From contig NZ_JABEQN010000022.1 in NCBI RefSeq assembly GCF_014174165.1, forward strand, positions 1-64,000: 64,000 nt of DNA, given 5' to 3'. Source of the DNA: Gluconacetobacter dulcium (GTDB lineage: Bacteria; Pseudomonadota; Alphaproteobacteria; Acetobacterales; Acetobacteraceae). Under the pieces are notes generated by a model, which was given only the letters and a program-made list of their open reading frames with translations, was not told the DNA's origin and searched no databases. Position numbers and translations under genes: made by a program. Of this stretch, positions 8,649-17,777 are shown piece by piece. Position 1 is the first letter of the stretch, and every line of letters begins with the position of its first letter.

Positions 8649-9416
8649 TCAGGCCGGTTCGCCCGTCAGGCTCCAGGGCACGACCGCATCATCCACCCGT
8701 CGGACGGTCACGCCATAGACCGCACGCATGGCCGCATCGGTCAGAATTTCCGCTGGCCGCCCCTGCGCCACGATGCGCCCGTCGCGCATCAGCACCAGCC
8801 TATGGCAGAACCGCCCCGCCAGCGTCAGGTCATGCAGCACCACCGCCACTCCCCTGCCCGCGTCCGCCAGGCGGCCGAACGATGCCATAACCGCCAGAGC
8901 ATGGGCCGGGTCCAGCGCTGCCACAGGTTCATCCGCCAGCAGATAGGGCGCCTCCACCGCCAGCGCCCGCGCCAGCCGCAGGCGCGCCCGCTCCCCACCC
9001 GACAACTGATTGGCCGGCCGGTCACGCAGATCAAGCAGTCCCGTTTCCGCCAACGCAGCCTCCACCGCCGCATGATCGCGCACGTCATTCCGCGCTCCCC
9101 GATGCGGCAAACGTCCAAGCGCCACCAGATCCGCGACCAGCATCGGCGGCGGGGGCACGCCCTCCTGGGGCAGAAAGGACAGCCGCCGCGCCCTGTCACC
9201 CGGCATCATCGCCGACAGTGCGCGGCCCTCCAGCAGCACCTCTCCCGCATCGGCCCCTTGAAGGCCGGCCAGCACGCGCAGCAGCGTGCTCTTGCCCGCG
9301 CCATTCGGGCCGATCACCCCCACAACCTCGCCGGCCGCCAGCGCGACATGCGCGTCATGTAGGACCCGCCGCCCCCCCAGCGAGAGCGTCACCCCCCGCG
9401 CAAACAGGCCGGTCAT
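8649..9416 (-). CDS. btuD: ABC transporter ATP-binding protein of vitamin B12 import
   Basis: A 255-residue ATPase powering the BtuC permease. Walker A is GPNGAGKST, signature LSGGERARLRLARAL, Walker B YLLADEPVAALD, with an H-loop in VVLHDLTLAG. It resembles the BtuD/FecE/HmuV family. The ATG at 9416 overlaps the stop of btuC by four bases (ATGA), indicating coupled translation. The longer open frame upstream is a shadow of btuC. Assignment to B12 rather than iron rests on the operon: the cobalamin riboswitch and BtuB-like receptor upstream. Confidence 0.88.
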   Translation of the reverse strand: MTGLFARGVTLSLGGRRVLHDAHVALAAGEVVGVIGPNGAGKSTLLRVLAGLQGADAGEVLLEGRALSAMMPGDRARRLSFLPQEGVPPPPMLVADLVALGRLPHRGARNDVRDHAAVEAALAETGLLDLRDRPANQLSGGERARLRLARALAVEAPYLLADEPVAALDPAHALAVMASFGRLADAGRGVAVVLHDLTLAGRFCHRLVLMRDGRIVAQGRPAEILTDAAMRAVYGVTVRRVDDAVVPWSLTGEPA

Positions 9417-10417
9417 GGCATGGTCCGACGCATGGCGATCACCCGGTGAAAGAAGACAGGCGCCCCGATCAGCGCCGTCAGCACACCGATCTGGATCTCG
9501 GTGGCCCCCGACAGCAACCGCACCGCCGCATCGGCAACCAGCAGCAGCAGCGCGCCCCCCAATGCCGAAGGCAGCAGCAGGCGCGAAGGCTGGTGGCCCG
9601 TCAGCGGCCGCAGCAGATGCGGCACCACCAGCCCCACGAAGCCGATCGCCCCACTGACCGCAACGCACGATCCGACCGCGACCGCCGCCCCCACCACGAC
9701 CCGCGTCTGGATGCCCAGAAGGCCGCGCAGGCGAAACCCCATGCTCTCGGCTACCTCGTCGCCCAATGCCAGCGCGTCCAGCGCCCGCGCGACCGTCAAC
9801 ATCAGCAGGCACCCCGCGACGGTCCCCGGCAAACTGACCCACACATCGGTCATGGTCCGGTCGGTCAGCGACCCCATCACCCAGCGCATCACCTCGTAGG
9901 CCGCGTAGGGACTTGGCATCAGGTTCATCGCCATGGCCGTCAGCGCGGCTGCAAAACTGCTCATCGCCGCCCCTGCCAGCAGCAGCACCAGCGTCCCGCC
10001 CTGCCCCACGAGCCCCAGCAGCAGCAGCACCGCCAGCAGCGCCCCCACCAGCCCGCCCGCCGGCAGCAACAGGGCCGAAACACCGGCCAGCCCGGTATAG
10101 AACACCAGTACCGCCCCCAGCGCCGCACCGCCTGAAACACCCAGCAACCCAGGATCGGCCAGTGGATTGCGCAGATACCCCTGCATCACCGCTCCACACA
10201 GCCCCAGCGCCGCTCCGATCGAAACCCCAAGGATGGCACGAGGCAGGCGCAACTGGCCAACGATGATCGCCCCCACGCTATGCCGTCCAGCCATCAGATC
10301 CCCCAGGGCAGACGGCAGCGAAATCGGGCTGTCCCCCCAGGCCAACGACAGCCCCAGCATCATCAGCACACCGACCGCCAGCGCGGCGATCAGCGGATAG
10401 TCGCGGCGGTCGATCAT
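9413..10417 (-). CDS. btuC: ABC transporter permease of vitamin B12 import
   Basis: A 334-residue FecCD/BtuC-family permease with about ten membrane helices. Diagnostic stretches are GQLRLPRAILGVSIGAALGL, YLRNPLADPGLLGVSGGAAL near the middle, and GFVGLVVPHLLRPLTGHQ followed by RLLLPSALGGALLLLVAD. Start MIDRRDYPLI at 10417 overlaps the btuF stop by four bases; more upstream starts would run into btuF. It is third in the btuB-F-C-D operon and would import B12 across the inner membrane. Confidence 0.9.
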   Translation of the reverse strand: MIDRRDYPLIAALAVGVLMMLGLSLAWGDSPISLPSALGDLMAGRHSVGAIIVGQLRLPRAILGVSIGAALGLCGAVMQGYLRNPLADPGLLGVSGGAALGAVLVFYTGLAGVSALLLPAGGLVGALLAVLLLLGLVGQGGTLVLLLAGAAMSSFAAALTAMAMNLMPSPYAAYEVMRWVMGSLTDRTMTDVWVSLPGTVAGCLLMLTVARALDALALGDEVAESMGFRLRGLLGIQTRVVVGAAVAVGSCVAVSGAIGFVGLVVPHLLRPLTGHQPSRLLLPSALGGALLLLVADAAVRLLSGATEIQIGVLTALIGAPVFFHRVIAMRRTMP

Positions 10418-11256
10418 CGGGAACTCTCCAGTGCCTTGCGGGCCTCGATCAGCCGGTCCAGCGTGTCGAGCGTCTGCGGCAAGCCACAAAGCCACATCCG
10501 GTCAGGCAACGACAGCCGATGCGGGGCCGGAAACGCCTCACGCAGGGCCGGATGATCCAGTACCGCCTGCGCCATCGACGTGCCGACATCGGAGCGCGCC
10601 ACGACCAGCAGATCGGGCGGCCGCGCCAGCAGACTCTCCAGCGGCACGCCGAGCGCGTGCCGCCCATCCAGACCGTTCGCCGCATTGCGGAAACCCGCGC
10701 GCACCAGAATATCGTCAGCCAGCGAACCGGCACGGGTCACAAAACCATTGGCGGCATAAATCACCGCCGAGGGAGCGGCTCCTCCAACCGGCACAGGATG
10801 AGCCGCCAGACGTGCCCTGAAAGCCTCCGCAAGTGCCCGCCCCCGCGTCGGCACGCCAGCCGCATTCGCCACAGCCACGATCTGCTCCGGAACATCCACC
10901 AGGCGTTCAACAGGGTCGAACAGCTCAACCGGCATTCCCGCCTGCCGCGCCGCCAACAAAGCGGTCACGCTGGCATAGCGCCCACCCACCACCAGATCCG
11001 GTCGTGCCGCCACCACGGCTTCAGCCGTAGGCCGAATGACCGGCACCGCCTCCGCCTCGTGACACATCACGGAATAGGCGCAATCCCGCGCCAGCGGCGA
11101 CAAACCCACGATATCGTGGGCCGGCACCAGTTGCAGCAGCAACTGGTCCGTACACAGATTCAACGAAACAATCCGATGCCGGGACTCGGCCCGCGCGCCC
11201 CCCGCCAGCACCACCGCCAGCAGCAAGATCGCGGAGCGCCAACCCCAGGCCCGCAT
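10414..11256 (-). CDS. btuF: Periplasmic B12-binding protein
   Basis: A 280-residue substrate-binding protein with a signal peptide (MRAWGWRSAILLLAVVLAGG ending ARA). The mature start RIVSLNLCTDQLLLQLV and the later DLVVGGRYAS and PPDLLVVARSD stretches match the BtuF/FhuD-type cluster III binding proteins. It begins four bases after the receptor stop. It should hand B12 from the outer-membrane receptor to BtuCD. Corrinoid specificity is inferred from the riboswitch. Confidence 0.85.
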   Translation of the reverse strand: MRAWGWRSAILLLAVVLAGGARAESRHRIVSLNLCTDQLLLQLVPAHDIVGLSPLARDCAYSVMCHEAEAVPVIRPTAEAVVAARPDLVVGGRYASVTALLAARQAGMPVELFDPVERLVDVPEQIVAVANAAGVPTRGRALAEAFRARLAAHPVPVGGAAPSAVIYAANGFVTRAGSLADDILVRAGFRNAANGLDGRHALGVPLESLLARPPDLLVVARSDVGTSMAQAVLDHPALREAFPAPHRLSLPDRMWLCGLPQTLDTLDRLIEARKALESSR

Positions 11257-11260
11257 CCTG

Positions 11261-13372
11261 TCAGTAGGAGAGCGTGAAACCGCCATACCCGCCGCGCCCC
11301 GGCTGCAAATACCCGATCGGCTCCTCATATTGCCTGTTCAGCAGATTATCCGCACGGGCATAGACCGAAACAAACCGGTTGATCTTGTAATTGGCCGCCA
11401 CGTCGATGGTCACGTATCCATGCCCTTTGGCGCAGATGCTGCATGTCTCGCTACCGATTACCGGCAGGTCGCGCCAACCACTGGTATAAAGAATGTTGCC
11501 CGAGAAAGTCAGGTCCCTGATCGGCGTCCACGTCGTATTGAAATTGAACTTATGCTGTGGACGCTGCTGCAATTCAGCATGCACCGTCTCGTCGCGCGCA
11601 TGGGTCCAGGTATAGCTGAGGTTGAACTCCAGATCGCTACGGGCCTTCCAGTTCAGAAAGGCTTCCACGCCATACATGCGCGCCTTCGCCACATTCTCGT
11701 ACGAATAATTGTAGTTATACGCGGAATCGATCGACAATGACGACTGGATCAGATGCCGAACCCGGTTATCATACCACGTCGCACCGAATTTCAGGCGATC
11801 ATGCAGCAGCTTCTGCTCCACCCCGGCATCATAGCCGATCAACTGCTCCGCCCGCAGGTTCGGGTTGCCTTTTTCGGAATACCCCGCACCAACCTGATTG
11901 GCGAACAGCTGATACAGCGAAGGTCCATGGAAGCCGGACCCGGCACTGGCCTTGATGATGGTACCAGTGCCCGGCACATGGATGGCAGGCGCCACCCGCC
12001 ACGTCACATGGTTGCCATAGCGCGAATTGGCATCATAACGGATATTGGCCGCTCCATACAGGATCCGGTTCCAGTTCCCCTGATACTGCCCATATCCCGC
12101 CGTCGTATCCATGCCGGCCGAATTATCATACCCACTGTCCCACATGCTGGACGCGGTATGGCTGGTATTGAAGCGATCGTGGAAATGTTCGGCACCAATC
12201 AGAAACTGGCCATACTTCTTGAAATCGAAGGTTCCATGCCAGTCGATCTTCAAGCGTTCGGAACGATAATAGTTGGGGTCCGGATTGATCGGACTGCCAT
12301 AGCTCGTCCCCGTCTCCGTCCACCGATTGCGGTTGGTCATGTATCCCAGCCCGATCACCTGATCGAACAACCCGTTGAACGAGACCAGATGCGCCGTGCC
12401 GCGCACGATCGCCTGGTTTTTGTTGTTCCGTTCCCGCACCCCGGAATCCCCATACAGATTCTCGCTTTGCAGATCATAGAGCGAATAGGAATGATAATTC
12501 GACTGGATCAGGCGCGCCGTCAGCCCCAGGTCAAACGTCTGCGTCACGTCATATCCCAGCCGGATGTTGGCGCTCCGGTTGTCGTTGCGATTCCCCTCGT
12601 TCCGCTGCTGGCGGTCGGCGCCATAGGCCCGCTCGATATAGGACGGAATATTGTTGAACCCATCCATGCGGTAATGGGACAGCTCGATATTATAGTGAAA
12701 CCGCCCCTTGCTGCCCCGCGCACCCAGCACCTGGTTGAACGTACCATACGCGCCGCCCTCAAGCCGGACAAACGGCTTGAAACGCCCCTGCCCCTGGGCG
12801 GTGGTAATGTCGATGACGCCGGCCATGGCATCCGCACCATACAGGCCGCTTTGCGGCCCGCGCAGGATCTCGATCCGCCCCATGCCATCGGTCACGAACT
12901 GCCCGGCATCGAACGCACCGCTGGTCGAACTGCCGTCATTGACATCCATGCCGTCCATCCGGACCTTGACCTCGTTCGAATTGTTCCCGCGCATGAAAAT
13001 CGAAGTCACACCACCCACGCCGCCTGTCTGCACGACATTCAGACCCGGCTGCCGATCGAGGATATCCGCCAGCCCGCGACGCTGCTGGGTCTGGATCTGC
13101 TGTTCGGTGATAATGGTCACGCTAGAGCCGATATCATCCACGCTGACCGGACGACGGGCGGCGCTGACTGTAATCGCCTCCCCCCGATCCTGCTGCGTCA
13201 GCGCGACATGGCTGCCGGCGGGTGCCACCGGGCGTGTCGTCGCGCGTGCGGGGCGGGCGGCAGTCCCCTTTCCCGACGCGAGCGCAACCGGCGTTTCCTG
13301 CGCCAGGGCAACAGAGAAGCCAACGGCCGTAAACAGCGTGGAGAAAAAAAGAATCGAGCGGAAATCGTGCAT
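11261..13372 (-). CDS. btuB: TonB-dependent vitamin B12 receptor
   Basis: A 703-residue outer-membrane receptor. It has a signal peptide (SILFFSTLFTAVGFSVALAQ), a short linker, a TonB-box region (GEAITVSAARRPV), a plug (DILDRQPGLNVVQTGG, SIFMRGNNSNEVKVRMDG, MGRIEILRGPQSGLYGADAM, GVIDITT) and a beta-barrel ending GGFTLSY with a terminal aromatic residue. The plug wording is close to BtuB. It is the first gene after the cobalamin riboswitch, so expression should fall when B12 is plentiful. The ATG at 13372 fits the signal peptide; in-frame ATGs at 13393 and 13414 are alternatives. Confidence 0.9.
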   Translation of the reverse strand: MHDFRSILFFSTLFTAVGFSVALAQETPVALASGKGTAARPARATTRPVAPAGSHVALTQQDRGEAITVSAARRPVSVDDIGSSVTIITEQQIQTQQRRGLADILDRQPGLNVVQTGGVGGVTSIFMRGNNSNEVKVRMDGMDVNDGSSTSGAFDAGQFVTDGMGRIEILRGPQSGLYGADAMAGVIDITTAQGQGRFKPFVRLEGGAYGTFNQVLGARGSKGRFHYNIELSHYRMDGFNNIPSYIERAYGADRQQRNEGNRNDNRSANIRLGYDVTQTFDLGLTARLIQSNYHSYSLYDLQSENLYGDSGVRERNNKNQAIVRGTAHLVSFNGLFDQVIGLGYMTNRNRWTETGTSYGSPINPDPNYYRSERLKIDWHGTFDFKKYGQFLIGAEHFHDRFNTSHTASSMWDSGYDNSAGMDTTAGYGQYQGNWNRILYGAANIRYDANSRYGNHVTWRVAPAIHVPGTGTIIKASAGSGFHGPSLYQLFANQVGAGYSEKGNPNLRAEQLIGYDAGVEQKLLHDRLKFGATWYDNRVRHLIQSSLSIDSAYNYNYSYENVAKARMYGVEAFLNWKARSDLEFNLSYTWTHARDETVHAELQQRPQHKFNFNTTWTPIRDLTFSGNILYTSGWRDLPVIGSETCSICAKGHGYVTIDVAANYKINRFVSVYARADNLLNRQYEEPIGYLQPGRGGYGGFTLSY

Positions 13373-13499
13373 CGGGACCGTTCTCGTGACCATGCGCGGC
13401 TGCCACGAGACCACAGGCCACGATCCGTTATCCGATGCCGGGATAACGTCCCTGTCCCGCCCGCCAGATCACCCCGCCTGACGGTTCCCGGTCGCAACC

Positions 13500-13695
13500 A
13501 GTGCTGACGGCAGGTCTCCTGGCTCGCGGTTGTCGTTCCACATGGCCTTCCCGGGTCGGACGAAACCCAGTGGCCCCGGGCCATGACGCCCGGCGATGCG
13601 TGAACATGCCGCCTACAGTTGCGGGGACAGCCACAGGCTTGGGCCTTCCGACCCACACTGTGTTCCCTTTTAATCCTCATCGAGAGGAACCATCG
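13500..13695 (-). ncRNA. Cobalamin (AdoCbl) riboswitch
   Basis: Read on the minus strand, the leader carries the conserved blocks in order: AAAAGGGAACACAGTG, then a CCCGCAACTGTAGG core, GCCACTGGGTTTCG, CCCGGGAAGGCCATGTGG, and finally the B12 box GAGCCAGGAGACCTGCC. Spacing and order match the class I cobalamin riboswitch. It ends about 130 bases before btuB. High B12 would be expected to shut off translation or transcription of the btu operon. Confidence 0.93.
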
Positions 13696-13700
13696 CGCCC

Positions 13701-13728
13701 TACATAGAATCTGCGTCCTGCCTGTCAA
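13701..13728 (-). promoter_or_regulatory. Sigma-70-type promoter for the btu operon
   Basis: On the minus strand TTGACA (13723-13728) and TATGTA (13701-13706) are separated by 16 bases. Transcription would start just before the riboswitch, as required for it to be in the leader RNA. Confidence 0.65.
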
Positions 13729-13827
13729 GAAAAACCCATGCGCAGCCGCAATAAAACTCACCTTTCACCCTCAAGATGCCAGTGCGCCCTCGGCCTCGTC
13801 CGGCGTGATCGCACGCAACGGGGAAAT

Positions 13828-14178
13828 GCGCAGCGGCCCTGGCCGCCTTTGCCGAAAGCTCCTGGGAGCCGGAAATACGTGGCCATCGTCCAGTCCAGGG
13901 AGCGGGCCTGGGAGGAAATCATACCCTTCTATGCCTTCCCCGCCGAGGTCCGAAAATTGATCTACACCACCAATGCCATAGGGGCGCTGAACGCCAAGCT
14001 GAGGCGGGCCGTCCGGGCCAGGGGACATTTCCCCAATGACGACGCGGCCCTCAAGCTCCTCTTCCTGGCCTTGAACCGAGCCGAGAAAGAATGGATCATG
14101 CGCCCGAGGGAATGGTCCATGGCAAAGGCACAGTTCGCTATTCTCTTCGGTGACCGCTTCGCGCGCGCCACCGTCTGA
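13828..14178 (+). pseudogene. C-terminal remnant of an IS256-family (mutator) transposase
   Basis: The readable part (from about 13876) carries RAWEEIIPFYAFPAEVRK, LIYTTNAIGALNAKLRRA, RARGHFPNDDAALKLLFLAL and FAILFGDRF, the hallmark C-terminus of IS256-type DDE transposases, including the last catalytic region. A preceding piece (AAALAAFAESSW) in another frame shows a frameshift near 13870. The N-terminal two thirds are absent, so it is inactive. Confidence 0.8.
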
Positions 14179-14242
14179 TCAACAATGTGCTCAACGCCTC
14201 GCACACGAAATTCCTGACAGTCCCACTCGGAACCTCGTGCCG

Positions 14243-14457
14243 GCCATTGCAAAATGGATTGGTCATTATAATTCGCGGCGCCCGCATTCGGCTCTCGCTG
14301 GACGCACGCCCGATGAGGCGTATCATGGGTTTGCTCCGACACCGTTGCCGGGGTTAACCCCGGCAACGGTGTCGGTCAGCAACAACGAGAAATTGGCGGC
14401 ATAGCAACACCGGGCAATAGCTTATTCAACCCGCAAATCTGTCCGAACGAATAGGGC
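14243..14457 (+). mobile_element. 3' end fragment of an IS3-family element (left copy)
   Basis: The coding part (14243-14404) gives AKWIGHYNSRRPHSALAGRT and DEAYHGFAPTPLPGL, the C-terminus of an IS3-type OrfB transposase. The noncoding tail (AGCAACACCGGGCAATAGC, then GGGCCACCTC) is the element end. It is nearly identical, in opposite orientation, to the copy at 15418-15640. Everything upstream of the C-terminus is lost and replaced by IS256-type sequence. Confidence 0.8.
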
Positions 14458-14461
14458 CACC

Positions 14462-14580
14462 TCAACCCCTTCGCATGGCGATGTGGATCATGGCCTCTGC
14501 CACGGCGATACGCTGCTCGGGATCCTTCACCCGTCGGCGCCATCCAGCCGATGTTGGTTCAACGACCCACCGAAGCGGCA
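14462..14580 (-). pseudogene. Remnant of an IS5-like transposase C-terminus
   Basis: The minus-strand frame reads LPLRWVVEPTSAGWRRRVKD then PEQRIAVAEAMIHIAMRRG and stop. This matches the RRWVVERTFAWL...AEAMI.IA tail of IS5/IS427-type transposases. Only about 38 codons survive. Confidence 0.5.
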
Positions 14581-14690
14581 AGATTTAAAACCCTTTTGCC
14601 TTCCAGCCCCGCGCGTGCGCAGTTCAAGGGGATATAAACCGGAGAATGATGGAAAAACGCTCTGTGTAACGCTCCCTTCTCGACCGGAGC

Positions 14691-15311
14691 CTACTTTAAA
14701 ATGATTGGATTTGCGGTGGGTACGGTACATTTATCATACGCTATATTATATGATTGATCGAAGCACCGGTCTAGGCGCTCCGCGACATCAAGGTTTGGGG
14801 GCCAAGACAACTCAATTTTCTTGCCATTTCGGACGTAATAATATCCCGCCTCCGGCATAGGCTCGTGCCTCAACTTATTTTCATACCTAATTAAATCCTT
14901 GTGATTGCGGAGCATAAAAGCAATCGTAACATCAACATAATCATTCCATACATCAAGGCCATCCTTTTTGCTTTCTCTGAAATAGACTATTGCTTCCTCA
15001 CGATGTCCATCCAGCGCGTAAAGCTGACCAATATGCCATAGTATATTTTTATGCTGGTCGTATGTTAAGCTGCTAGCTCCCTTATTATAAGCTTTCATTA
15101 TGTGAATCGCGGAAACACGGCACCCCTTACTGTCCAAAAAACGCCAACCCGAATGTGGGTTTTGATCAAAGTCGAGATAACTCTGGGAAAGAACTTTACC
15201 CTCATCGTATGCACAAATCGTGCTGCGGGGCTCATTTGCGTTCGCTCTATTGTGGATATACCCTAAGAAAAAGACAAAATAAATAGAACATAGAATGTAA
15301 TATTTTATCAC
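14691..15311 (-). CDS. Hypothetical exported protein, cargo between inverted IS3 ends
   Basis: A 206-residue protein with an N-terminal hydrophobic signal (YYILCSIYFVFFLGYI) ending near NANA. The mature part includes HNILWHIGQLYALDGHREEA-like text resembling one TPR helix pair (QLYALDGHREEAIVYFRESK), and four or more cysteines. It is clearly richer in A+T than its surroundings. It lies between two inward-facing ends of the same IS3-type element, which suggests it arrived with them. No family recognised. Confidence 0.55.
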   Translation of the reverse strand: MIKYYILCSIYFVFFLGYIHNRANANEPRSTICAYDEGKVLSQSYLDFDQNPHSGWRFLDSKGCRVSAIHIMKAYNKGASSLTYDQHKNILWHIGQLYALDGHREEAIVYFRESKKDGLDVWNDYVDVTIAFMLRNHKDLIRYENKLRHEPMPEAGYYYVRNGKKIELSWPPNLDVAERLDRCFDQSYNIAYDKCTVPTANPIILK

Positions 15312-15417
15312 TCATACCTCCAATTCTATTGGTGACTCATGTACATTTGGTTTATTTATTCCAGATCAGTTCCGAGTCTCGTTCTCCCAAATTCCATTAC
15401 TGTGAGAGGTGGACCCA

Positions 15418-15905
15418 TCCGTTCGGGCAGATTTTGGGGTTGAATAAGCTATTGCCCGGTGTTGCTATGCCGCCAATTTCTCGTTGTTGCTGACCGACAC
15501 CGTTGCCGGGGTTAACCCCGGCAACGGTGTCGGAGCGAACCCATGATACGCCTCATCGGGCGTGCGTCCAGCGAGAGCCAAATGCGGACGCCGCGAATTA
15601 TAATGACCAATCCATTTTGCCAGGCCGGCACGAAGTTCCGAGCCGGTCTCGAAAGCGTGGAGATACACGCATTCATATTTCAATGACCTCCAGAGCCGTT
15701 CGATGAAGACATTGTCCATCCAGCGGCCGCGCCCGTCCATGCCGATGCGGATCTGCCGCTCCTGCAGCACTTCGGTGAAGTGCGGCGTGGTGAATTGGCT
15801 GCCTTGATCCGGGTTGAAAATCTCCGGCGTCCCGTAGCGGGCCAACGCCTCTTTCAAAACCGCCAAAGTCCAGCTCAGAGAGCCACCCCTGGTCAAATAT
15901 CGACC
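15418..15905 (-). mobile_element. Truncated IS3-family element (right copy)
   Basis: The coding part (stop at 15465, readable to about 15905) has the second DDE aspartate (NPDQGSQFTTPHF), the final glutamate (NVFIERLWRSLKYE) and the C-terminal GHYNSRRPHLALAGRTPDEA. The first catalytic aspartate and OrfA are missing, so it cannot transpose. The 3' end beyond the stop (15418-15464) mirrors the left copy. The break at about 15905 adjoins a histidine-phosphatase remnant. Confidence 0.85.
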
Positions 15906-15924
15906 GCACAGCCTGGCCCCTGGG

Positions 15925-16170
15925 CCAAGACCCCCAAGGATTTCGCACCCCAGACAGCGAGAGCGGTGCCGCGCTGCGCCAGCGCGTCCTGTCCTTTTGG
16001 ACCGATCTGCTGCGCGAAGGTCAGCCGGCCGGAATCATCGCCCACGGCGGCCTGCTACCGCCCGCTACTCCACGCCCTCGCACGCGGCAGAACGCCCGAC
16101 CAGCCCGCTTCCTCACCGCCACAAGGCAGCGGCTGTTTCCACTGCAGGCAATCAGCCTGCCAGCACATCC
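15925..16170 (+). pseudogene. C-terminal remnant of a histidine phosphatase (CobC/PGM-like)
   Basis: One frame reads DSESGAALRQRVLSFWTDLL then REGQPAGIIAHGG, the second catalytic His region of the phosphoglycerate-mutase superfamily. After the HGG the sense continues in another frame (RPLLHALARGRTPDQPASSP), so a frameshift lies near 16055. The N-terminal RHG motif is absent, presumably removed by the adjacent IS3-type insertion. Alpha-ribazole phosphatase (CobC) is one possible origin; general phosphoglycerate mutase-like proteins are equally possible. Confidence 0.5.
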
Positions 16171-17516
16171 CACAGCAGCTTGCCATTCAGCCCAAGAATA
16201 ACCACCGCCACGACCCAGGAAAGCGCGGCAACCGGGCGAGAAATGACGAAAGGCCCCATCATCCGCCGATCAGACACAAACCAGACCAGCGGGATGACGG
16301 CAAACGGCAATTGCAGCGACAGCACCACCTGACTGAATACCAGCAGCCGATCCACGCCCGAATCGCCATACAGGGCCGTCACTCCCACCACGGGCACGAT
16401 CGCCAGCCCCCGCGTGACCAGCCGCCGCGCCCAGGGCGGCAGGCGTAGGTCGAGGAACCCCTCCATCACGATCTGCCCGGCCAGGGTTCCGGTCACGGTC
16501 GAATTCATCCCCGCCGCCAGCAGCGCCACGGCGAATAGCGTGGCGGCCGCTCCCAGCCCCAGCAGAGGCGAAATCAACCGCCACGCCTGCCCAATGTCAG
16601 CGACATCGCGATGCCCGCTATCATGGAAGGCAACGGCAGCAACGATCAGGATCGCGGCATTGACGAAAAACGCCATCATCAGCGCCAGCGTGCTGTCCCA
16701 GGTCGCCCAGCGAATGGCATCGCGCCGCCCGGCCTCGGAACGGTCATAAGCCCGCGTCTGCACGATAGAGGAATGCAGGTAGAGATTATGCGGCATCACC
16801 GTCGCCCCGATAATCCCGATGGCGACATACAGCATCCCCGGGTCGGTCAGGATCTCCGGCCGTGGCACCAGCCCCCCCAGCACTGCCGCCACAGGAGGTG
16901 CCGCCGCAACGATCTGGATCGCGAAACAGAGCGCGATCACGCTCAACAGCCCGATCACGAAGGCTTCCAGAGCGCGGAACCCTCGGTTCATCAGCATCAG
17001 CACCACGCCCGCATCCAGCGCGGTGATCACCGCCCCCGGCAGGAGCGGAATCCCGAACAGCAATTGCAGCGCGATGGCGGTGCCGATGACCTCAGCCAGA
17101 TCGCAGGCGATGATGGCAGCCTCGCACGCCACCCACAGCATCATCACCACCCAAGGCGCGAACCGGTCACGGCAGGCCTGCGCCAGATCGCGGCCAGTCG
17201 CGATACCCAACCGCGCCGACAGCGCCTGCAACAGAATCGCCATCAGGTTCGAGAGCATGACGACCGAAAGCAGCGTGTAGCCAAACGCCGAACCACCGGC
17301 AAGGTCGGTCGCCCAGTTGCCAGGGTCCATATACCCGACCGAGATCATATAACCCGGCCCCAGAAACGCCAGCAGCCGCCGCCAACCAACAGCCCCCGCC
17401 GGAATCCGTATCGAACCGCTGATATCGGCCAGGCTGGAGGTCGACACCCCGCGCGTCCTGCCGCCGCCCGCTTGCAGGCCGGCGGACGCACTCACGCCAG
17501 GAGAACGATCAGACAT
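16152..17516 (-). CDS. mntH: Nramp-family manganese/divalent metal transporter
   Basis: A 454-residue inner-membrane importer with about 11 helices. It has both metal-site motifs: helix 1 [13 protein letters not shown] and helix 6 [14 protein letters not shown]. These define proton-coupled Mn(II) (and Fe(II)) uptake. GGAGGG lies 11 bases before the ATG. The 3' end overlaps the phosphatase remnant on the other strand. A short A+T-rich near-palindrome upstream could bind a metal regulator. Confidence 0.92.
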   Translation of the reverse strand: MSDRSPGVSASAGLQAGGGRTRGVSTSSLADISGSIRIPAGAVGWRRLLAFLGPGYMISVGYMDPGNWATDLAGGSAFGYTLLSVVMLSNLMAILLQALSARLGIATGRDLAQACRDRFAPWVVMMLWVACEAAIIACDLAEVIGTAIALQLLFGIPLLPGAVITALDAGVVLMLMNRGFRALEAFVIGLLSVIALCFAIQIVAAAPPVAAVLGGLVPRPEILTDPGMLYVAIGIIGATVMPHNLYLHSSIVQTRAYDRSEAGRRDAIRWATWDSTLALMMAFFVNAAILIVAAVAFHDSGHRDVADIGQAWRLISPLLGLGAAATLFAVALLAAGMNSTVTGTLAGQIVMEGFLDLRLPPWARRLVTRGLAIVPVVGVTALYGDSGVDRLLVFSQVVLSLQLPFAVIPLVWFVSDRRMMGPFVISRPVAALSWVVAVVILGLNGKLLWDVLAG

Positions 17517-17587
17517 CGATTGGAACGCCCTCCACCAGAAACGGGATTACGAACTGCCTGACACCAGCGTAGGGCCGGACAAGAGAA

Positions 17588-17605
17588 ATATGCAATATGC
17601 TATAT
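17588..17605. promoter_or_regulatory. Candidate metal-regulator site upstream of mntH
   Basis: ATATGCAATATGCTATAT is an imperfect palindrome in an otherwise GC-rich region, 72 bases before the mntH start. Position and A+T-richness fit an MntR- or Mur-type operator or the -10 region. No direct match to a defined consensus is claimed. Confidence 0.3.
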
Positions 17606-17777
17606 GATGTGGCCAAGGCAATGCGGCAAGACCGGAATCCCACCCATTCCGCCAGATTCTCCGCTTTCGTGCCGTCGCACGAATCCGATCACGCATCAGG
17701 CACATTGTAAAATCCGTGAGATCAGGGTTGAGTGACGAGCCGCCCGCCGGCACGCACCCTGTCGAGGAGGATGCAGC

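Noticed and set aside
9417-10199. N-terminal extension of the BtuD ATPase
   Set aside because: It is an out-of-frame, Gly/Arg-rich translation of btuC; the ATPase domain begins at 9416 with an ATGA overlap.
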